Positions 32,175 to 39,093 of a stretch of 40,222 bases of DNA are shown piece after piece. The position numbers and the translations under genes were made by a program. Numbering within the stretch: position 1 is the first letter of the stretch; every line of letters starts with the position of its first letter. The DNA is from DATHBP01 sp035296085. Lineage in GTDB: Bacteria; Actinomycetota; Actinomycetes; Propionibacteriales; Nocardioidaceae. The notes under the pieces are model-generated. The model was given only the letters and a program-made list of their open reading frames with translations, ran no database searches and had not been told where the DNA came from. The DNA is taken from contig DATHBP010000245.1 of assembly GCA_035296085.1 (NCBI GenBank), positions 1-40,222 on the forward strand, given 5' to 3'.

Positions 32175-33905
32175 TCAGCCGCTCAACGGCACCGTCACGG
32201 TGTTGTTGCTGGAGTTTGGATCGTCGTTGTGGAGTCCGATGACCGACGCGGTGACGGGACCTGAGCTGCCGGGCTGCACCACCAGGACGAGCGGGTCGGG
32301 GGCAGCCTCGCCGGACGCAGAGCAGGAAAGCTGTACCGGTGTCTGGTTGGTGCACGACCACGACGACGTTTGCAGCTGTCCCGCCACCTCGGCCGGCAGC
32401 TCGACGGTCAGCACCATCTCGGTCACCGGCGCCGAGGCACTGGCCGTCACTGTCACCAGGGTGCCCGTTGCCTCGACCGTGCCGACGTCTAGGCCGACCG
32501 AGAGGTCAGCCGTCGTCACCGCAGGGTTGGTGTTGGTGGCGGTCGGTGTCGTGGGCTCAGGCGGAGGGGTTGGCGAGTCCGTCGCGGTGGCGGTCGGCGT
32601 CTCCGTCGGTGTTTCGGTTGCGGATGCGGTGGTCGTCGCGGTCGGGGAGCCAGACGTGGTGTCAGTCGGAGCGGGGCTGGTGGTCCCGGCCGGCGTGCTG
32701 GCCGTCGACGTGGCAGACACCGAGGCACTGGGTGTGACTGACAGCAGCGTCGTCGCCGCAGTGGAAGGAGCTGCTGTCGACGCGATGCCCAGAGGGGATA
32801 GCCGCTCCGGATTGGCTCGTCGGGTCCGCAGTGAGCGCGGGCTGTCTGGTCGCTTGTCGTCTCGCTGAACGACCTGGCCGGACTCCGTAGCGGTCGAGGC
32901 GAAGCCGGTGGCGCTGGAGACTGCTGGCACGACGGCGCGGGCCGCAGAACCGGACTCGGGGTGGAACAGGCCGCCGCCGCCGGTGACGCCGACGACGGTG
33001 ACCGCCGCGGCCGTCGCTGCCGCCACGCCACCGGCGGCAACCGCCTGACTGGGGGTGCTGAGCAACGCGAGCACCTTCGCCAGGCCCGGAATCAGGGACC
33101 CGGTCGCCCCGGCGACGGTCGTGGCGGCCTGGAGGTACGCCACGGCAGCCGACCCCAGCAGCAGCGGAGCGAGCAGGCCGCGGAGGTTTCCGTTGACGTC
33201 GGCGAGCTCGTCGAAGAGCCCGGCGCAGCGAGGGCACTGCCCAAGATGCTCCTCCACCTTAGCGGCGTCGCGTCGCGACAACCCGTTGCGCACGAAGGCG
33301 CCGAGGTGCTCTGTCGTCCAGCGGCACGTGTCTCCGGCGGTATCCGCGAGATGCATTCGCAGGAACGCCTGCCGGAGGCCCTCTCGGGCTCGGTAGGCGA
33401 GCGCGGAGACGCCGTTGGCGCTGAGTCCGAGCAACACGCCGACCTCAGCGGGTTTCTGTCCCTCCACCTCGAGATGCCACAGCACCACCTGCCAGCGTTC
33501 TGGCAGCGAGGCGAAAGCCCGGGCTGCGGCCGAGCGTTCGAAGTCGTCCACAGCTGGGTCCTGGAAGGGTACGGAGCTCTCCCAGTGCTCGACTTCATCG
33601 GTGGGCTGGACGCGTCGGTCAGCTCGAATTCGATCGATGTGCAAGCGGCGGATGGCAGTCAGCAGGTAGGCCCGGAAGGCGAGGTCGGGCCCGCCACCAG
33701 CCTTGAGCACCGACAACACCTTCGCGAACGCCTCCGAGACCAAGTCGTCGGAGTCCGGCCCGCGGGTCAGCTGGCGGGCAAGGCGATGGGCAGCGTCACG
33801 GTGGCGGTCGAAGAGATCGCCGTACGCGTGGATGTCGCCGCCGCGCACGCGCGCGAGCAGCTCTGCATCACTGGGCGCCGGTGAGGCCGCGTCGAGGAGC
33901 GTCAT
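32175..33905 (-). CDS. ECF sigma factor fused to zinc-finger anti-sigma domain, membrane segment and extracellular beta domain
   Basis: A 576-residue single-chain regulator. Residues 20-95: sigma region 2 (AYGDLFDRHRDAAHRLA, then AFRAYLLTAIRRLHIDRIR). Residues 128-182: sigma region 4 (FASLPERWQVVLWHLEVE, then GLSANGVSALAYRAREGLR). Residues 190-240: zinc-finger anti-sigma (ZAS) motif H220-x3-C224-x2-C227 with Cys194 upstream. Hydrophobic segments follow at about 244-283 and 286-310, then a Ser/Thr/Pro-rich stretch (378-462) and a DUF11/CARDB-like end domain (465-576, closing DPNSSNNTVTV). This resembles ECF groups with fused C-terminal sensor regions (ECF52/53 type). The sigma part would be held at the membrane until an outside signal or cleavage frees it. 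ATG 33905 chosen; ATG 33992 is possible. Faces 34048. Confidence 0.82.
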   Translation of the reverse strand: MTLLDAASPAPSDAELLARVRGGDIHAYGDLFDRHRDAAHRLARQLTRGPDSDDLVSEAFAKVLSVLKAGGGPDLAFRAYLLTAIRRLHIDRIRADRRVQPTDEVEHWESSVPFQDPAVDDFERSAAARAFASLPERWQVVLWHLEVEGQKPAEVGVLLGLSANGVSALAYRAREGLRQAFLRMHLADTAGDTCRWTTEHLGAFVRNGLSRRDAAKVEEHLGQCPRCAGLFDELADVNGNLRGLLAPLLLGSAAVAYLQAATTVAGATGSLIPGLAKVLALLSTPSQAVAAGGVAAATAAAVTVVGVTGGGGLFHPESGSAARAVVPAVSSATGFASTATESGQVVQRDDKRPDSPRSLRTRRANPERLSPLGIASTAAPSTAATTLLSVTPSASVSATSTASTPAGTTSPAPTDTTSGSPTATTTASATETPTETPTATATDSPTPPPEPTTPTATNTNPAVTTADLSVGLDVGTVEATGTLVTVTASASAPVTEMVLTVELPAEVAGQLQTSSWSCTNQTPVQLSCSASGEAAPDPLVLVVQPGSSGPVTASVIGLHNDDPNSSNNTVTVPLSG

Positions 33906-34047
33906 GTCGGTTGCGGGAACGCAGTAGCCGGTCGAAGCAGGGTCGCTCGACCAGCTTGCGTCATAAACTCGAACCTTTCCCGTTACGTTCATGGTACGAC
34001 CAGCAGCGTGGGCATAAGAAATGCCCTCTGAGCGCAGGAGGACTGCA

Positions 34048-34809
34048 GTGACGTTCACCTTCGGCCGGCGACGGCCGAATGCGCTGCCTGCGACCCACGC
34101 CGGCTCGATGGTCGCCCCGCCACGGCGCTTGGTACCCGAGCGGTTCGAGGGGCTGGTCGATGCGCTGGTCCACGACGGCGACGTGGGTGCTGTCTGCACC
34201 GAGATCGGTTGCGCGCTGGCGTCTGATGGTGCGTCGTTGCCCGAAGCCCTCGAAGCCCTGCGCCAAACCTATGCGCTCTCGAGCGGCCACGAGCCGACCT
34301 TCGAGGCCACCCGCGCCATGACGACATCGTGGTCGGAGGCTTCGCTGCAGTACCTCCACGCATTGTCCTGTGAGGACCCGCTCACCGGGCTCGCGAGTCT
34401 CGCGCACGTGCGGTCCAGGCTGTCCGAGATCTACCGCGAGGCCGATCGCCGCGGCACCAATGTCGCGTCATCGCATGCGCTCGTCGTGGTGGATGTGGTG
34501 CCGCCGGCAGCAGCAGCGCCGGGCCACGGGTCCACGTTCGACCGGGTGCTGCGGATGGCCGGTGTAGCCGAGTGCATCCGCGCCGTCTACTCCGGTGGGG
34601 AGACGCTGGGCCGGTTGGGAGCCGGGCGGGCAGTGGCCGTGGTCCAGCGAGAGACACGGCTGGGTTCGTCAGTAGCCGTGCTTCGCCAGCTGCTCGCGGA
34701 GTGGGGGGGAGATCAAGACTCGACTCCGCCGCTGTGTCGCCTCTGGATCGAACCGCTCCCGGTCGACAACGAGGCCGCCGGTCGACTGCTCGACGAGCTA
34801 GCGCGCTGA
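34048..34809 (+). CDS. protein with degenerate GGDEF domain
   Basis: A 253-residue cytoplasmic protein. An N-terminal helical region (about 25-105) precedes CEDPLTGLASLAHVRSRL, the DPLTGLxNRxxxxxRL entry motif of GGDEF domains. The catalytic loop reads LGRLGAGRAVAVV where an active enzyme would have ARLGGDEFxxL, so GGDEF is replaced by GAGRA and cyclase activity is not expected. It may bind c-di-GMP or GTP, or act as a partner protein. Start: AGGAGG lies 7 nt before GTG 34048, which beats the ATG at 34021. Divergent from the ECF-fusion gene, and 8 nt before the SRAP gene. Confidence 0.7.
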   Translation: MTFTFGRRRPNALPATHAGSMVAPPRRLVPERFEGLVDALVHDGDVGAVCTEIGCALASDGASLPEALEALRQTYALSSGHEPTFEATRAMTTSWSEASLQYLHALSCEDPLTGLASLAHVRSRLSEIYREADRRGTNVASSHALVVVDVVPPAAAAPGHGSTFDRVLRMAGVAECIRAVYSGGETLGRLGAGRAVAVVQRETRLGSSVAVLRQLLAEWGGDQDSTPPLCRLWIEPLPVDNEAAGRLLDELAR

Positions 34810-34817
34810 GCCAGCGC

Positions 34818-35621
34818 ATGTGTGGCCGTTATGCCGCTAGCCGCTCGCCGGAGGACCTCGTCGAAGAGTTCGACATCGAGCGCGTGAACGTCTCAGAACG
34901 ACTCGAGCCGGACTACAACGTGGCGCCCACCAAACCCGTCTACGCGGTGCTTGCCCGGCCCGCTACGAGCGACGCGGACGACCTCCCACGCCGCCAGCTC
35001 TCGGTCGTGCACTGGGGGCTGGTGCCGTGGTGGGCCAAGGACGTCTCTATCGGGAGCAGGCTCATCAACGCGCGCAAGGAGACAGTGGCAACCAAGCCCG
35101 CCTTCCGCCAGGCGTTCGGAGCACGCCGGTGCCTGTTGCCAGCCGACGGCTACTTCGAGTGGTACACGACGGCTGAGAAGACGGCGCGCGGGAAGCCGAA
35201 GAAACAACCCTTCTTCATCCGTCCCGCAGACGGCGGGGTGCTGGCGATGGCAGGCATCTACGAGATCTGGCGCGACCGCAAGCTCGACCGCGATGATCCG
35301 CTGGCGTACCGATGGACGTGTGCCGTCCTCACCACAACGGCCGAAGACTTCCTGGGACACATCCACGATCGGATGCCGTTGCTCGTCGAGCCTTCCTCCT
35401 ACGCGGCCTGGCTGGACCCGAGCGCGCTCGACCCGGCCGGCCTGCTCGACCTCCTGGTGCCAGCCGCCCCGGGTCGGCTGGAGGCGTTTGCGGTCGACAG
35501 GCTGGTCAACGACGTCCGCAACAACGGACCCCATCTGGTCGAGCCACTCGCTCCGGAGCCCCGGGTGCAGACATCATCGGACGATGCCGTCGCAACGCTC
35601 GATTTCGACGTCCCACGGTGA
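34818..35621 (+). CDS. SRAP domain protein (HMCES/YedK family)
   Basis: A 267-residue protein that shields abasic sites in single-stranded DNA by a covalent link to its N-terminal cysteine. MCGRYAAS gives Cys2 after removal of Met1. The other active-site residues are visible: Asn84 in LINARKET, Glu114 in DGYFEWY, and His183 in HIHDRMP. WGLVPWWAKD is the DNA-binding block. An upstream frame extension inside the preceding gene would bury Cys2 and is rejected. The mycobacterial counterpart lies between sigH and aroA, as here. The 3' end overlaps the hydrolase gene. Confidence 0.93.
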   Translation: MCGRYAASRSPEDLVEEFDIERVNVSERLEPDYNVAPTKPVYAVLARPATSDADDLPRRQLSVVHWGLVPWWAKDVSIGSRLINARKETVATKPAFRQAFGARRCLLPADGYFEWYTTAEKTARGKPKKQPFFIRPADGGVLAMAGIYEIWRDRKLDRDDPLAYRWTCAVLTTTAEDFLGHIHDRMPLLVEPSSYAAWLDPSALDPAGLLDLLVPAAPGRLEAFAVDRLVNDVRNNGPHLVEPLAPEPRVQTSSDDAVATLDFDVPR

Positions 35622-36213
35622 AGCCGCGGTCCTGGTCCACCAAGCCCGGGCACCCAGCGCCACACTGGTGCTGGGTCATGGAGCCGGCGGCGGGTCTGGT
35701 GCACCAGACCTCACGGCGCTCGCACAGCTGCTGCCGCGACACGGGATCACAGTGGTCCGGGTCGAACAGCCGTGGCGGGTGGCGCGCCGCCGGGTAGCAC
35801 CCGCGCCACGCGTGCTGGACGAGGTCTTCGTGACTGTTGTCACAGCTCTGCGAGCGCGCGGTCCGCTCGTCGTGGGCGGACGCAGCGCCGGAGCTCGCGT
35901 TGCGTGCCGCACGGCTCGACAGCTGAGCGCCGCCGGATGCCTGGCACTCGCATTCCCGCTCCACCCACCGGGACAACCGGAGAAGTCGCGGCTGGCAGAG
36001 CTCGAGGCGGCCGCGGTGCCGACGCTCGTGGTCCAAGGGGAGCGCGATGCGTTCGGTCGGCCGGAGGAGTTCCCGGAAGGCATCGAGCTAGCGATCGTTC
36101 CGGGGGCCGACCACAGTTTCTCGGTGCTCCGGTCCGGCCCGTTGGCGCAACCCGATGCGATCGGTGTGCTCGTCGAGGCGGTGCTCGAGTGGGTCACCCG
36201 GGAAGTCGCGTGA
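35584..36213 (+). CDS. alpha/beta hydrolase, TEX30/KANL3-like (dienelactone hydrolase-type)
   Basis: A protein of about 209 residues. LVLGHGAGGGSGAPDL is the oxyanion-hole loop, GGRSAGARVA the nucleophile elbow (Ser in G-R-S-A-G), FPLHPPGQPEKSR the family-specific loop, VVQGERDAFG carries the acid, and PGADHSF the catalytic histidine. All three catalytic residues are present. Substrate unknown; small bacterial members may be esterases. ATG 35584 overlaps the SRAP gene by 38 nt; a later start is possible. Immediately followed by the sigR promoter region. Confidence 0.8.
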   Translation: MPSQRSISTSHGEAAVLVHQARAPSATLVLGHGAGGGSGAPDLTALAQLLPRHGITVVRVEQPWRVARRRVAPAPRVLDEVFVTVVTALRARGPLVVGGRSAGARVACRTARQLSAAGCLALAFPLHPPGQPEKSRLAELEAAAVPTLVVQGERDAFGRPEEFPEGIELAIVPGADHSFSVLRSGPLAQPDAIGVLVEAVLEWVTREVA

Positions 36214-36221
36214 GCCCGGCC

Positions 36222-36247
36222 GGAATCCGCCGGCACCGCTCGCTGTT
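36222..36247 (+). promoter_or_regulatory. SigR/SigH-type promoter of sigR-rsrA (autoregulation)
   Basis: GGAAT (36222-36226), exactly 18 nt, then GTT (36245-36247) is a perfect match to the SigR consensus GGAAT-N18-GTT. It begins 9 nt after the hydrolase stop and about 100 nt before the sigR start codon, so the sigma factor should activate its own operon under thiol-oxidative stress, as known for SigR and SigH. Confidence 0.78.
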
Positions 36248-36346
36248 GTCGCCGAGGTCGGGGATTTCCGGAGGCGATTGCACATGGTCGGCACGACGTC
36301 TTGCTGTGCCGGTGCGTCCGCGCCCACGCGAGTAGGCTTTACGGCG

Positions 36347-36961
36347 ATGACCCTTTCTCCTCAGGTGGAGACACCAGAAGACCGCGCGGCACGTTTCGAA
36401 CGTGACGCGCTGCCTTTCGTCGACCCGCTGTACTCCGCGGCGATGCGCATGACACGAAACCCCCACGACGCCGAAGACCTGGTGCAGGACACCTTCGCGA
36501 AGGCATACGGCGCGTTCCACCAGTTTCAGCCTGGCACGAATCTCAAGGCGTGGCTGTACCGAATTCTCACGAACACGTTCATCAACACCTATCGCAAGAA
36601 GCAGCGTGAACCCCGCCAACACATGTCGGAGGAGATCGAGGACTGGCAACTGGCCCGAGCCGAGTCGCACACGTCGAGCGGACTCAAGTCTGCGGAGACC
36701 CAGGCTCTCGACCATCTCCCGGACAGCGATGTGAAGGAAGCACTGCAGAGCATCCCCGAGGACTTCCGCCTCGCGGTCTATCTCGCGGACGTGGAGGGTT
36801 TCTCCTACAAGGAGATTGCCGCAATCATGGAGACGCCGATCGGGACCGTTATGTCGCGGTTGCACCGTGGTCGGCGTGCTCTGCGCGAACTGCTTACCGA
36901 TTATGCACGTGAGCGGGGTCTGGTCCCGTCCACACCGAATATCTCCGGCGATCCCTCATGA
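36347..36961 (+). CDS. sigR: ECF RNA polymerase sigma factor, SigR/SigH family
   Basis: A 204-residue ECF sigma factor for thiol-oxidative and heat stress. Region 2: LYSAAMRMTRNPHDAEDLVQ then DTFAKAYGAFHQFQPGTNL and KAWLYRILTNTFINTYRKKQ, the SigR-like promoter-melting and -10 block. Region 4: LQSIPEDFRLAVYLADVEGF, then YKEIAAIMETPIGTVMSRLHRG for the -35 element. Partner is the anti-sigma encoded next, with a 4-nt ATGA overlap. In relatives it controls thioredoxin, mycothiol and proteolysis genes. ATG 36347 follows the promoter at 36222-36247 by 99 nt; no strong ribosome-binding site is seen, and SigR is known elsewhere to have longer start variants. Confidence 0.93.
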   Translation: MTLSPQVETPEDRAARFERDALPFVDPLYSAAMRMTRNPHDAEDLVQDTFAKAYGAFHQFQPGTNLKAWLYRILTNTFINTYRKKQREPRQHMSEEIEDWQLARAESHTSSGLKSAETQALDHLPDSDVKEALQSIPEDFRLAVYLADVEGFSYKEIAAIMETPIGTVMSRLHRGRRALRELLTDYARERGLVPSTPNISGDPS

Positions 36962-37212
36962 ACCATAGCCCTGACGGTGACGTCGGCTGTCAAGAGGTCC
37001 TCGATCGCCTGTTTGCATTCGTCGACAATGAGATGCCGAGAACCGACTGGGAGCGGATTAGAGACCACCTCGACATCTGCGACCCCTGCCTGGCCAGCTA
37101 TCGGCTCGAGTGCCTGGTCAAGGCGCTCGTCGCCCGGTCGTGCTGCGAAGATGCGCCCGCCCAGCTGCGGCAGCGCGTCATGGATGCGATCAGGTACCTG
37201 CCGCCGGCCTGA
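36958..37212 (+). CDS. rsrA: mycothiol-system zinc anti-sigma factor, RsrA/RshA family
   Basis: An 84-residue redox-sensing anti-sigma factor. Zinc-ligand positions Cys11, His37, Cys41 and Cys44 (HLDICDPC) fall at the same numbers as in Streptomyces RsrA, and the extra cysteine pair near the end is Cys62-Cys63 (VARSCCED). In reduced form it holds SigR; oxidation forms a disulfide, releases zinc and frees SigR. Overlaps sigR by 4 nt, so the two are co-translated in balance. The C-terminal helix (AQLRQRVMDAIRYL) matches the family. Confidence 0.92.
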   Translation: MNHSPDGDVGCQEVLDRLFAFVDNEMPRTDWERIRDHLDICDPCLASYRLECLVKALVARSCCEDAPAQLRQRVMDAIRYLPPA

Positions 37213-37248
37213 AATAAGAGCCGGCACACCCCTGCACTTCGTGCCAGA

Positions 37249-37281
37249 TTGTAATCATCTGCGTACCTGTAGTAGCGTAGG
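37249..37281 (+). promoter_or_regulatory. candidate promoter of the HD-GYP leader
   Basis: TTGTAA (37249-37254), 18 nt, then TAGCGT (37273-37278). The overlapping 11-mer AGTAGCGTAGG (37271-37281) also covers the -10 of the diguanylate cyclase promoter at 1923-1933. Transcription would begin near 37285 and give a leader of about 400 nt. By eye only. Confidence 0.35.
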
Positions 37282-37298
37282 ACGTGACGCACCCACCC

Positions 37299-37321
37299 AG
37301 GGGCGCCTGAACGGCGCCTTT
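37299..37321 (+). terminator. hairpin with short T run (terminator or attenuator candidate)
   Basis: GGCGCC (37302-37307), loop TGAAC, GGCGCC (37313-37318), extended outward by two G-T pairs and one A-T pair, then TTTCTC. It lies 87 nt after rsrA and only some 15 nt after the candidate start of the leader transcript, so it could end the sigR-rsrA mRNA or attenuate the leader. Confidence 0.4.
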
Positions 37322-37431
37322 CTCACCGCTCCGGCGACGAGAAAGCCGAGTTGCACCAGCAAGCGCCAGGGGGTCAAACTCAACGGCGGCACAGCCGACA
37401 GCCGTCCAGCTCGTCGGCGTGTTCCAGGGGG

Positions 37432-37617
37432 GTGACGCAGTTGCGCGAACCGACAGCGGAAGCGGCTCTCTTCGCCGAAACCGACGCCGGTAAGCCGCTA
37501 TCGACTGCGGAAGGCGTCGCGAACGCAAACGACGGCTACGGATTCCTGGCTTTGATGAGCGATGCACAGCCGATCCAGCCCATTAGGGTGGCATCGGTCC
37601 AGTCCATGCGAGCATAG
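37432..37617 (+). CDS. small hypothetical ORF in the leader
   Basis: About 61 residues from GTG 37432, or 58 from TTG 37441, which has AGGGGGG at about 8 nt. The peptide has the pieces LREPTAEAALFAETDAG, VANANDGYGFLALMSD and PIQPIRVASVQSMRA. No family is recognised, no membrane segment or signal is visible, and third-position GC is clearly lower than in the flanking genes, so it may be structured RNA rather than protein. Its TAG stop overlaps the ribosome-binding site of the following micro-ORF. Confidence 0.3.
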   Translation: MTQLREPTAEAALFAETDAGKPLSTAEGVANANDGYGFLALMSDAQPIQPIRVASVQSMRA

Positions 37618-37629
37618 GAAGGGGTCACC

Positions 37630-37665
37630 ATGTTCTCAGCTACCTGGCACTGGAACCGGCGCTGA
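37630..37665 (+). CDS. 11-codon micro-ORF (putative leader peptide)
   Basis: ATG at 37630 with AGGAAGGGG 5 nt upstream (37616-37624), a stronger ribosome-binding site than most genes in the window. It encodes MFSATWHWNRR and stops at 37663-37665, 16 nt before the GGGAGG that serves the HD-GYP gene. Trp-His-Trp near the end and Arg-Arg at the stop are codons that could pause a ribosome. Too short for homology; expression unproven. Confidence 0.4.
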   Translation: MFSATWHWNRR

Positions 37666-37682
37666 CGGCGTAACCGATGAGG

Positions 37683-37708
37683 GAGGTGAAGGTTGCGACC
37701 TTCACTTC
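37683..37708 (+). promoter_or_regulatory. hairpin enclosing the ribosome-binding site and TTG start of the HD-GYP gene
   Basis: GAGGTGAAGGT (37683-37693) pairs with ACCTTCACTTC (37698-37708): eleven base pairs with one G-T pair and a TGCG loop. The TTG start (37693-37695) sits at the stem-loop junction, and most of the GGGAGG site (37681-37686) is in the 5' arm. Folded RNA should block initiation. No T run follows, so it is not a terminator. Confidence 0.6.
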
Positions 37709-39093
37709 GCCCTCCGCTTGCGTACACACTTGCGCTAACCGTCGCGGCGGTGGCCACACTCGTGTGGGCCATCCGTGACATAACTGGCTTGGAAAAGATC
37801 TGGCTCGACATCCTGATCCTCGGGATCTTGACATGGGCCACGACGACGTTCCGCGCGCTGGCCGCGTCGGTGAGCGGTGTCGTCGCAGTGGCGTCCTACC
37901 CGATCGTCGGCCTCTACGGCGCGGTGATCGTAGCCGCCTTTGCGCTTCTCGCCTGGCGGCGCTCGTTCCCGTTCGTCAAACGCCTGTACAACGCCTCTCA
38001 GCAGGTTCTCGACACCCTCGCGGGCGGTCTGGTCTTCAGCATCGTGGTAGGCACTGACCCGGTTAAGCCGCTTCCACGCGGTGTAGAGCTTCTCGAGCTC
38101 GCGCTGGGCAGCGTGGCAGCCTACGCAACTCTGCTCGTCGTCAACGCAGCGCTGCTCTCGATCGTCGTCAGGCTCGACCAGGGGGTCAGCCCCGGCCAGG
38201 TGCTGCAGACGATTCTCGCCCCCACGATCCTGCCCATCCTCGGCTACGGCCTTCTTGGCCTGCTGCTGGCGGTGCTGTGGATCGGCGGGCTCGATTGGGC
38301 GTCAGCCCCGTTCATGCTGCTACCGCTGTTCGTGGCCCGTTGGGCCTTCGCGCAGTACGAAGCCGAGCAGGCGTCGCATGAAGCCGCGATTCACGCGCTC
38401 GCCAAGATGGTGGAGATCAAGGACCTCTACACCCGCGGCCACAGCGAGCGGGTCAGCCAAGGCGTGCTGAAGCTGGGCAGGGTGCTCGAGCTGGACGCGC
38501 CGAGGCTCCAGGCACTGGGCTACGCCGGGTTGCTGCACGATGTGGGCAAAGTCGGCGTGCCGCTGAGCGTCCTGCGAAAGAGCGGTCCGCTCACCGATGG
38601 GGAGATGGACGAGATCAAGCTGCATCCCACGAGGGGGGTTCAGCTCGTCGGTGATATCGACTTCCTCGGCGAGGCGCACCGCGGCATCCAGCACCATCAC
38701 GAACGCCTGGACGGGTCCGGCTATCCCGACGGGCTCGCGGGCAACGCAATCCCAGAGTTCGCAAGGATCATCGCTGTCGCCGACGCCTTCGACTCGATGA
38801 CGACGTCACGGTCCTACCGCGGGGCCCGCAGCATCGACGAGGCGGTAGCCGAGCTTCAGCGCTGCCGAGACACCCACTTCGATGCGGGCATGGTCGACGC
38901 GTTCGTTGCGGCCCTCAGGCTCTACGGCTGGGATCCGGTCACGCCAGAGTTCGCAGCGGCGCTGGCCGGTGCGCCGGTCACGATCGACCACGACGACCTC
39001 AGTCGCCTCGGCTCCGTGCCGGAGACCGCCGCCACCGACCCTGCTGCTTTGGCGATGGTCGCCGCGTCGGTCCAGACCGAACCGACGCCATGA
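37693..39093 (+). CDS. membrane-bound HD-GYP domain protein, putative c-di-GMP phosphodiesterase
   Basis: A 466-residue protein. Residues 10-220 hold about seven membrane helices (an uncharacterised sensor region with IWLDILILGILTWATT and SYPIVGLYGAVIVA). Residues about 230-400 are the HD-GYP domain: RGHSERV (His250), LLHDVGK (His282-Asp283), HHHERLDGSGYPDGL (GYP at 343-345) and AVADAFDSMTTSR, so all metal ligands appear present. It should hydrolyse c-di-GMP, opposing the cyclase at the left of the window. A stop codon at 37687-37689 in frame forces the TTG start at 37693, which lies in a hairpin. The stop overlaps the next gene (ATGA). Confidence 0.88.
   Translation: MRPSLRPPLAYTLALTVAAVATLVWAIRDITGLEKIWLDILILGILTWATTTFRALAASVSGVVAVASYPIVGLYGAVIVAAFALLAWRRSFPFVKRLYNASQQVLDTLAGGLVFSIVVGTDPVKPLPRGVELLELALGSVAAYATLLVVNAALLSIVVRLDQGVSPGQVLQTILAPTILPILGYGLLGLLLAVLWIGGLDWASAPFMLLPLFVARWAFAQYEAEQASHEAAIHALAKMVEIKDLYTRGHSERVSQGVLKLGRVLELDAPRLQALGYAGLLHDVGKVGVPLSVLRKSGPLTDGEMDEIKLHPTRGVQLVGDIDFLGEAHRGIQHHHERLDGSGYPDGLAGNAIPEFARIIAVADAFDSMTTSRSYRGARSIDEAVAELQRCRDTHFDAGMVDAFVAALRLYGWDPVTPEFAAALAGAPVTIDHDDLSRLGSVPETAATDPAALAMVAASVQTEPTP

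Larger units (their letters stand above)
37213..37692 (+). other. 480-nt intergenic leader between rsrA and the HD-GYP gene
   Basis: A stretch with no sizeable conserved gene but dense signals: a candidate promoter (37249-37278), a GC hairpin with a short T run (37299-37321), a small ORF (37432-37617) containing a nested stem (GACGCC at 37483-37488 with GGCGTC at 37513-37518, and inside it CCGC at 37495-37498 with GCGG at 37507-37510), a micro-ORF (37630-37665), and a hairpin over the next start codon (37683-37708). GC bias at codon third positions drops here. It reads as a regulatory 5' leader. Confidence 0.5.

Noticed and set aside
34572..34817. N-terminal extension of the SRAP protein
   Set aside because: It would move the catalytic cysteine away from position 2, which the SRAP reaction requires.
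36261..36292. Second SigR-like site, GGATT followed by GTC, before sigR
   Set aside because: Both boxes are mismatched and spacing is not 18; the exact site at 36222-36247 explains regulation better.
36332..36337. TAGGCT as a -10 box next to the sigR start
   Set aside because: It lies too close to the ATG for a normal leader, and no -35 is found 16-18 nt upstream.
37380..37531. Resemblance to the c-di-AMP (ydaO) riboswitch: GGGGGGTGACGC, CCGACAGC and CCGAAACCGAC blocks
   Set aside because: I could not place the conserved blocks in the right order and spacing, nor find the AGCTAACC core; left as an uncertain structured leader to be tested with covariance models.
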